From Opitutaceae bacterium (lineage in GTDB: Bacteria; Verrucomicrobiota; Verrucomicrobiia; Opitutales; Opitutaceae), in NCBI GenBank assembly GCA_023269455.1, contig JAHFTG010000083.1, forward strand, positions 1-8,706: a stretch of 8,706 nt of DNA, read 5' to 3'. Shown here piece after piece: positions 5,745 to 8,706 of the stretch; position 1 is the stretch's first letter, and the number at the start of each line of letters is the position of its first letter. The translations under genes were made by a program, and so were the position numbers. The notes below the pieces were generated by a model, which did no database searches, was not told where the DNA came from, and was given only the letters and a program-made list of their open reading frames with translations.

Positions 5745-5750
5745 CGAGTG
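5700..5750. repeat. Local two-stem hairpin competing with the long inverted repeat
   Basis: GGTGTATTT (5722-5730) and AAATACACC (5734-5742) form a perfect 9-bp hairpin with a CAT loop. It is nested inside CACTCG (5700-5705) paired with CGAGTG (5745-5750). The inner stem uses the same bases as the right arm of the long repeat, so the two folds exclude each other. Confidence 0.5.
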
Positions 5751-5805
5751 CATGGTGGATCGAGCCCGGTGCAACCAGAAATTCGCAGCCCGGGAAAACG
5801 AAAGT

Positions 5806-5832
5806 AATTAAGACCTTAAGTTTTGCTTAATT
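5806..5832. promoter_or_regulatory. AT-rich palindrome, candidate operator
   Basis: AATTAAG (5806-5812) and CTTAATT (5826-5832) form a perfect 7-bp inverted repeat with a 13-bp spacer that itself contains the palindrome CTTAAG (5815-5820). It lies about 70 bp upstream of the first cupredoxin gene, in the only AT-rich patch of the divergent region. The regulator is unknown; it does not match the Fur, PerR or CopY consensus. Confidence 0.35.
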
Positions 5833-5901
5833 CAGACCGATATCCCCCACAGCACTTCATATCATGCGGTTGTGCCCGCCGATTAGCCCTCCCTATTCCC
5901 C

Positions 5902-6336
5902 ATGAATATTCATCGTATCTACCCGCTGGCTCTAGTCGTCACCGCTTTGGGACTTGGCCTCGGCTATTTTTCATCCGCCAAGGCGGCCATGTCCCCGCGC
6001 TATCAAATCATAAACGCCGGCACCGGAAACACCGTGGATCGACACATGGCAACAATCGCCTTGGACACCACGCAGACACCTGCGGTTACCGTAAGCCAGA
6101 AGGGTAAGCTTTTTAGCCCTGACAGCGTTGAACTTCACGTCGGCCAGACGCTGGAGATCACCAACGACGACCAAACCATCCATAACGCCTACTGCCAGAG
6201 TGGAGACTTTAAATACAACGCCGGAGCCCAGTCCCCCGGCAGCACGTCAAAAGTCACCTTCACTGCGGCGGGCACCTACGACGTGCGCTGTGCGATTCAT
6301 CCGAAAATGATCCTGCATGTGAAAGTCCTCGAGTAA
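5902..6336 (+). CDS. Exported blue-copper protein (cupredoxin, plastocyanin-like)
   Basis: A 144-residue protein with an N-terminal signal peptide: basic MNIHR, hydrophobic 7-22, and likely cleavage after AKA near residue 28. It is followed by one cupredoxin domain (about 60-144). The type 1 copper ligands are visible as His94 in QTIHNAY and Cys130, His133 and Met136 in VRCAIHPKM, the CxxHxxM pattern. Such proteins shuttle single electrons outside the cytoplasmic membrane. An extra Cys98 sits four residues after the first His ligand. The next gene starts one base after its stop, so the two are surely co-transcribed and perhaps translationally coupled. There is no Shine-Dalgarno before the ATG. 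The partner is inferred to be one of the redox proteins downstream. Confidence 0.9.
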   Translation: MNIHRIYPLALVVTALGLGLGYFSSAKAAMSPRYQIINAGTGNTVDRHMATIALDTTQTPAVTVSQKGKLFSPDSVELHVGQTLEITNDDQTIHNAYCQSGDFKYNAGAQSPGSTSKVTFTAAGTYDVRCAIHPKMILHVKVLE

Positions 6337-6337
6337 C

Positions 6338-6817
6338 ATGAAACTCCGGCCCGGCACCCTCGTTGTCCTCGGCTCGCTGACCGTTTTTTTCGGTCTGGTC
6401 GGCTGCGGTCGATCCGATTTCGCCGCGACTCCGGAATCCCGCTTCGTGGTCACCGTCAACGACCAGTTCAAAATCAGTCCCTCACAGCTAAGCTGCAAAG
6501 CGGGCCAAGCCATCGTCATCCACGTCACCAACACCATTCCGAAAACGGGACCCGATATCGCGCACAATCTGATCCTGCTCGATTCGACCGTGGATGCGGA
6601 TGCATTCGGGCAGGCCACCCTGACCGCCGCGGCCGAATACAATTACATCCCCAGCCAATTTCTTTCGCGAGTGCTCGCCCGCACCCAGCTCCTCCATCCG
6701 GGCGACTCCGCTGATCTTGCATTCATCGCGCCAAGCATGCCCGGCGCATACCCTCTTCTTTGCGCGTTCCCCGGCCACTGCGGCCTGGGCATGCGAGCCA
6801 CCCTGACAGTCCGCTAA
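6338..6817 (+). CDS. Azurin/auracyanin-like copper lipoprotein
   Basis: A 159-residue protein with a lipoprotein signal: hydrophobic 8-20 and lipobox LVGC with lipidated Cys23, so it should be membrane-anchored outside the cytoplasm. The mature part is an azurin-type cupredoxin. It has His76 in GPDIAHNLIL, then the ligand loop CAFPGHCGLGM with Cys142, His147 and Met152. The His-Met spacing of five residues matches auracyanin and plastocyanin rather than azurin (four). The AEYNYIPSQFLSRVLARTQLL segment (99-119) corresponds to the azurin flap. A Cys148 directly beside the copper-binding His is unusual, and Cys53 has no obvious disulfide partner other than it. It is the second gene of the cluster, one base after the first cupredoxin gene and 22 bases before the di-heme gene. 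It may donate electrons to that enzyme. Confidence 0.9.
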   Translation: MKLRPGTLVVLGSLTVFFGLVGCGRSDFAATPESRFVVTVNDQFKISPSQLSCKAGQAIVIHVTNTIPKTGPDIAHNLILLDSTVDADAFGQATLTAAAEYNYIPSQFLSRVLARTQLLHPGDSADLAFIAPSMPGAYPLLCAFPGHCGLGMRATLTVR

Positions 6818-6839
6818 AACCTCCCCCTCCTTCGCTCAC

Positions 6840-7871
6840 ATGAACACCACGCTTGATTTCCCCGCAGTGTGCCTCCGCTTGGCTTTCGTCGTCCTTGCAA
6901 CCTGTTCGTGCAACCGTGCAAGCGCCACGGCCCCCGCCTCCGACACGGACTTTCGCGCCGCCTACACTCGCCCCGCCGGTGCGCCACAGAATGCCGCCAA
7001 TCCCTCCTCCCCTCAACGCATCGCCCTGGGAAAAATGCTCTTCTTCGACCCCCGCCTCTCCGGATCGAACGTCATGAGCTGCGCGACCTGCCACAACCCC
7101 TCTTTCGCATGGGCCGACCATCTGCCTGTCGGCGTAGGCAGCGGTCATCACCCCCTCGGACGCCACACGCCCACGATCCTCAACGCCGCCTTTAACGATC
7201 TTCAAATGTGGGACGGTCGGTTTAACACCCTCGAACAACAAGCCCTCGGCCCCATGTTGTCTCCCGCCGAGATGCATAGCACCCCTGAGCTAATCGTCAG
7301 CCGCCTCTCGAACGTCCCTCGCTACGTCGAACTCTTCCACGAAGCCTATGGTGAAAGCGGCATCACTGCCGATAACATTGCCAAGGCCATCGGCTCCTTC
7401 GAGCGCACCATCATCTCGGCCGAGGCGCCTTTCGACCGCTATGTCGCCGGCGACAATCACGCCATCTCGCCGGCGGCCATTCGGGGATTCACGCTCTTCA
7501 ACACCAAGGCCAACTGCGTCGTATGCCACTCCGGGTGGAACTTCACCGACAGCTCCTTTCATGACATCGGCGTCACGGGCGACGACTTGGGGCGCGGCCC
7601 CATCATCCGCCTCGACTCCATGAATCACGCATTCAAGACCCCCACTCTGCGCAACATCGATCAACGCGCCCCCTATACCCACAACGGCTCTGAACCCAGC
7701 ATCGAGTCGGTCATTGAGCTATACAACCAAGGCGGTCGCGCCAAACGCCCCACCCTCTCCGGTGACATCAAGCCCCTCGGTCTCTCTGCCGCCGAAGTCA
7801 GCGACCTCACGGCCTTCCTTCACACGCTCACCAGCCACGATCCCGCCGTCACCCTGCCCGAACTCCCCTGA
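6840..7871 (+). CDS. Di-heme cytochrome c peroxidase / MauG-family protein
   Basis: A 343-residue extracytoplasmic protein with an N-terminal signal (hydrophobic 11-21). Processing is uncertain: Cys22 and Cys24 hint at a lipoprotein, but T at -1 of Cys22 is atypical. There are two c-type heme sites, CATCH (81-85) and CVVCH (226-230). A Trp at 91 sits where the inter-heme Trp lies in this family, and MWDGRFNTLEQQ (123-134), FKTPTLRNI (265-273) and APYTHNG (277-283) are typical. At the position of the axial Met of classical bacterial peroxidases the sequence reads IELYNQGG, giving Tyr295, as in MauG. The family either reduces hydrogen peroxide with electrons from cytochrome c or azurin, or carries out oxidative protein modification. 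Two cupredoxin genes directly upstream support copper-protein electron donors. There is no Shine-Dalgarno. Confidence 0.92.
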   Translation: MNTTLDFPAVCLRLAFVVLATCSCNRASATAPASDTDFRAAYTRPAGAPQNAANPSSPQRIALGKMLFFDPRLSGSNVMSCATCHNPSFAWADHLPVGVGSGHHPLGRHTPTILNAAFNDLQMWDGRFNTLEQQALGPMLSPAEMHSTPELIVSRLSNVPRYVELFHEAYGESGITADNIAKAIGSFERTIISAEAPFDRYVAGDNHAISPAAIRGFTLFNTKANCVVCHSGWNFTDSSFHDIGVTGDDLGRGPIIRLDSMNHAFKTPTLRNIDQRAPYTHNGSEPSIESVIELYNQGGRAKRPTLSGDIKPLGLSAAEVSDLTAFLHTLTSHDPAVTLPELP

Positions 7872-7901
7872 TCCCTGATCAGGCCCGATAAACGCCTGCC
7901 C

Positions 7902-8706
7902 ATGAAGCTCCCAAAACTGAGACTGCGCGCAAAGCTGCTGGTTGGCTTCCTGCTGATCGCTCTGCTCACCCTCGGTCTGGGAGTTATAAGCAATCGTCAA
8001 TTCACTCGCGTCGCCCGCGCGACCACCCAAGGCCTCGAAAACAGCCTCGCCACTCTGACCACCCGCGAAGCCGCTTCCCAACTGGCGGCCTCCCGATCCG
8101 AGCTCGTTCAACAACTTCTCCGGGCCACCAGCTCGGCAAACGCCAAGGCGATCATCCAAAGTGCCGATTGGCGCACCCTGATGGACAACCCCATCCTGGC
8201 GCCCGGCCTCAAACAGGCGCTCTCGATCTACGCAGCCCGGCGATGCGATTTTCTGATCGCCCAGGAAACCATCGCCGCCCACTTGGAAACCATCCGGGGC
8301 CTCGAAGAAGATCTTCGCACCCGTCTTGTCCCCGCCGAACGTAATCTGGCGGCAAATCAGGTTCTGAAAGACGAAGCCGTCAAAAAAGAAATCGAGACGC
8401 TGAGCGACGACACCACCACACGCCTCTTTGTCAATTTCGACGCCACCATGGGCGTCCTCAGCATCGCCCTCGACACCCAGGCAGGCTTGTTTCGGCTGCA
8501 AGCCGCCGAATCGACAGGAACCCCGGCCAGCAAACTCCGCGACGAGCTTGCCTCCGCCCTCGCCACGCAGACCGACCCCACGGCACTCGTCCTTATCAAA
8601 CTCCTGCGCACCGCGCCCGCCGAAGGCTCGCCTACTGCGGCAAGCCATCCCGCCCTCTTCAAGGCGCTTACCGATTTCACGGCCAGCATTATCTTCAACG
8701 GTCGCA
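7902..8706 (+). CDS. Membrane-anchored sensor-like protein, N-terminal part (3' end outside window)
   Basis: The frame is open from ATG at 7902 to the end of the window: 268 residues, no stop. A short basic start (MKLPKLRLRAK) precedes a membrane segment at about 12-29 (LLVGFLLIALLTLGLGV). A long, mainly helical, Ala/Leu/Glu-rich region follows (about 30-268) with coiled-coil character, for example AAHLETIRGLEEDLRTRLV. This is the usual layout of the sensory half of a chemoreceptor or a sensor histidine kinase, with a second membrane helix, HAMP and output domain expected beyond the edge. None of those is visible, so the output class is undecided. It starts 30 bases after the di-heme gene without a hairpin terminator between them, so it is probably in the same transcript. 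No family was recognised for the sensor region. Confidence 0.75.
   Translation, partial: MKLPKLRLRAKLLVGFLLIALLTLGLGVISNRQFTRVARATTQGLENSLATLTTREAASQLAASRSELVQQLLRATSSANAKAIIQSADWRTLMDNPILAPGLKQALSIYAARRCDFLIAQETIAAHLETIRGLEEDLRTRLVPAERNLAANQVLKDEAVKKEIETLSDDTTTRLFVNFDATMGVLSIALDTQAGLFRLQAAESTGTPASKLRDELASALATQTDPTALVLIKLLRTAPAEGSPTAASHPALFKALTDFTASIIFNGR

Larger units (their letters stand above)
5570..5901. other. Divergent intergenic region between dnaX and the redox cluster
   Basis: These 332 bases have no credible protein gene on either strand. The dnaX-proximal half (5578-5750) is a GC-rich core bounded by AT-containing inverted arms, described separately. The distal half (5751-5901) must hold promoters for one or both directions. 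It contains an AT-rich palindrome at 5806-5832, but no clear -35/-10 pair could be fixed by eye. No SRP RNA, tmRNA or RNase P signature motif was found. Confidence 0.6.

Noticed and set aside
5570..5760. SRP (4.5S) RNA gene next to dnaX
   Set aside because: The neighbourhood is typical for it, but neither strand has the conserved apical GGAA/AGCAGCC elements of the SRP domain.
7719..8648. Long minus-strand open frame opposite the di-heme and sensor-like genes
   Set aside because: It crosses two supported genes, is Gly/Phe-rich without motifs, and results from GC-rich codon bias.

Overview
The window is about 60% GC, densely coded and chromosomal in character. A plant-like acetolactate synthase, a type II (eukaryote-like) glutamine synthetase, a DnaX that has lost most of its zinc site, and consistently missing Shine-Dalgarno sequences together suggest a Verrucomicrobiota bacterium, perhaps Opitutales. 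That assignment is inference from family resemblance. No CRISPR array, tRNA, rRNA or transposase gene was seen.

Layout. 1-657 (+): C-terminal part of the acetolactate synthase large subunit, closed by a terminator. 832-1866 (-): glnII, with its own terminator facing ilvB and a near-consensus sigma-54 promoter at 1956-1971. 2096-3909 (+): a very small protein-kinase-like protein, a complete PP2C phosphatase and a gamma-glutamylcyclotransferase-like protein. 3936-5569 (-): dnaX. Its A10 run should give gamma (388 aa) by standard decoding and tau (544 aa) by slippage or a -1 shift. 5570-5901: a 332-bp divergent intergenic region holding a long imperfect inverted repeat (5578-5744) and an AT-rich palindrome (5806-5832). 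5902-8706 (+): a redox gene cluster of two exported blue-copper proteins, a MauG-like di-heme protein and the start of a membrane-anchored sensor-like protein cut by the window edge.

How the parts work together. ilvB and glnII are nitrogen and amino-acid housekeeping genes. The sigma-54 site suggests glnII is switched on under nitrogen limitation. The kinase-like and PP2C genes could form a reversible phosphorylation pair. The 5902-8706 cluster reads as an extracytoplasmic electron-transfer unit: the cupredoxins may carry electrons to or from the di-heme enzyme, and the last gene may sense a signal or have merely been co-transcribed.

The observations most worth checking are the dnaX recoding signal, whose default frame gives the short product; the unidentified 167-bp hairpin element between dnaX and the redox cluster; the sigma-54 glnII promoter; and the minimal kinase next to PP2C.
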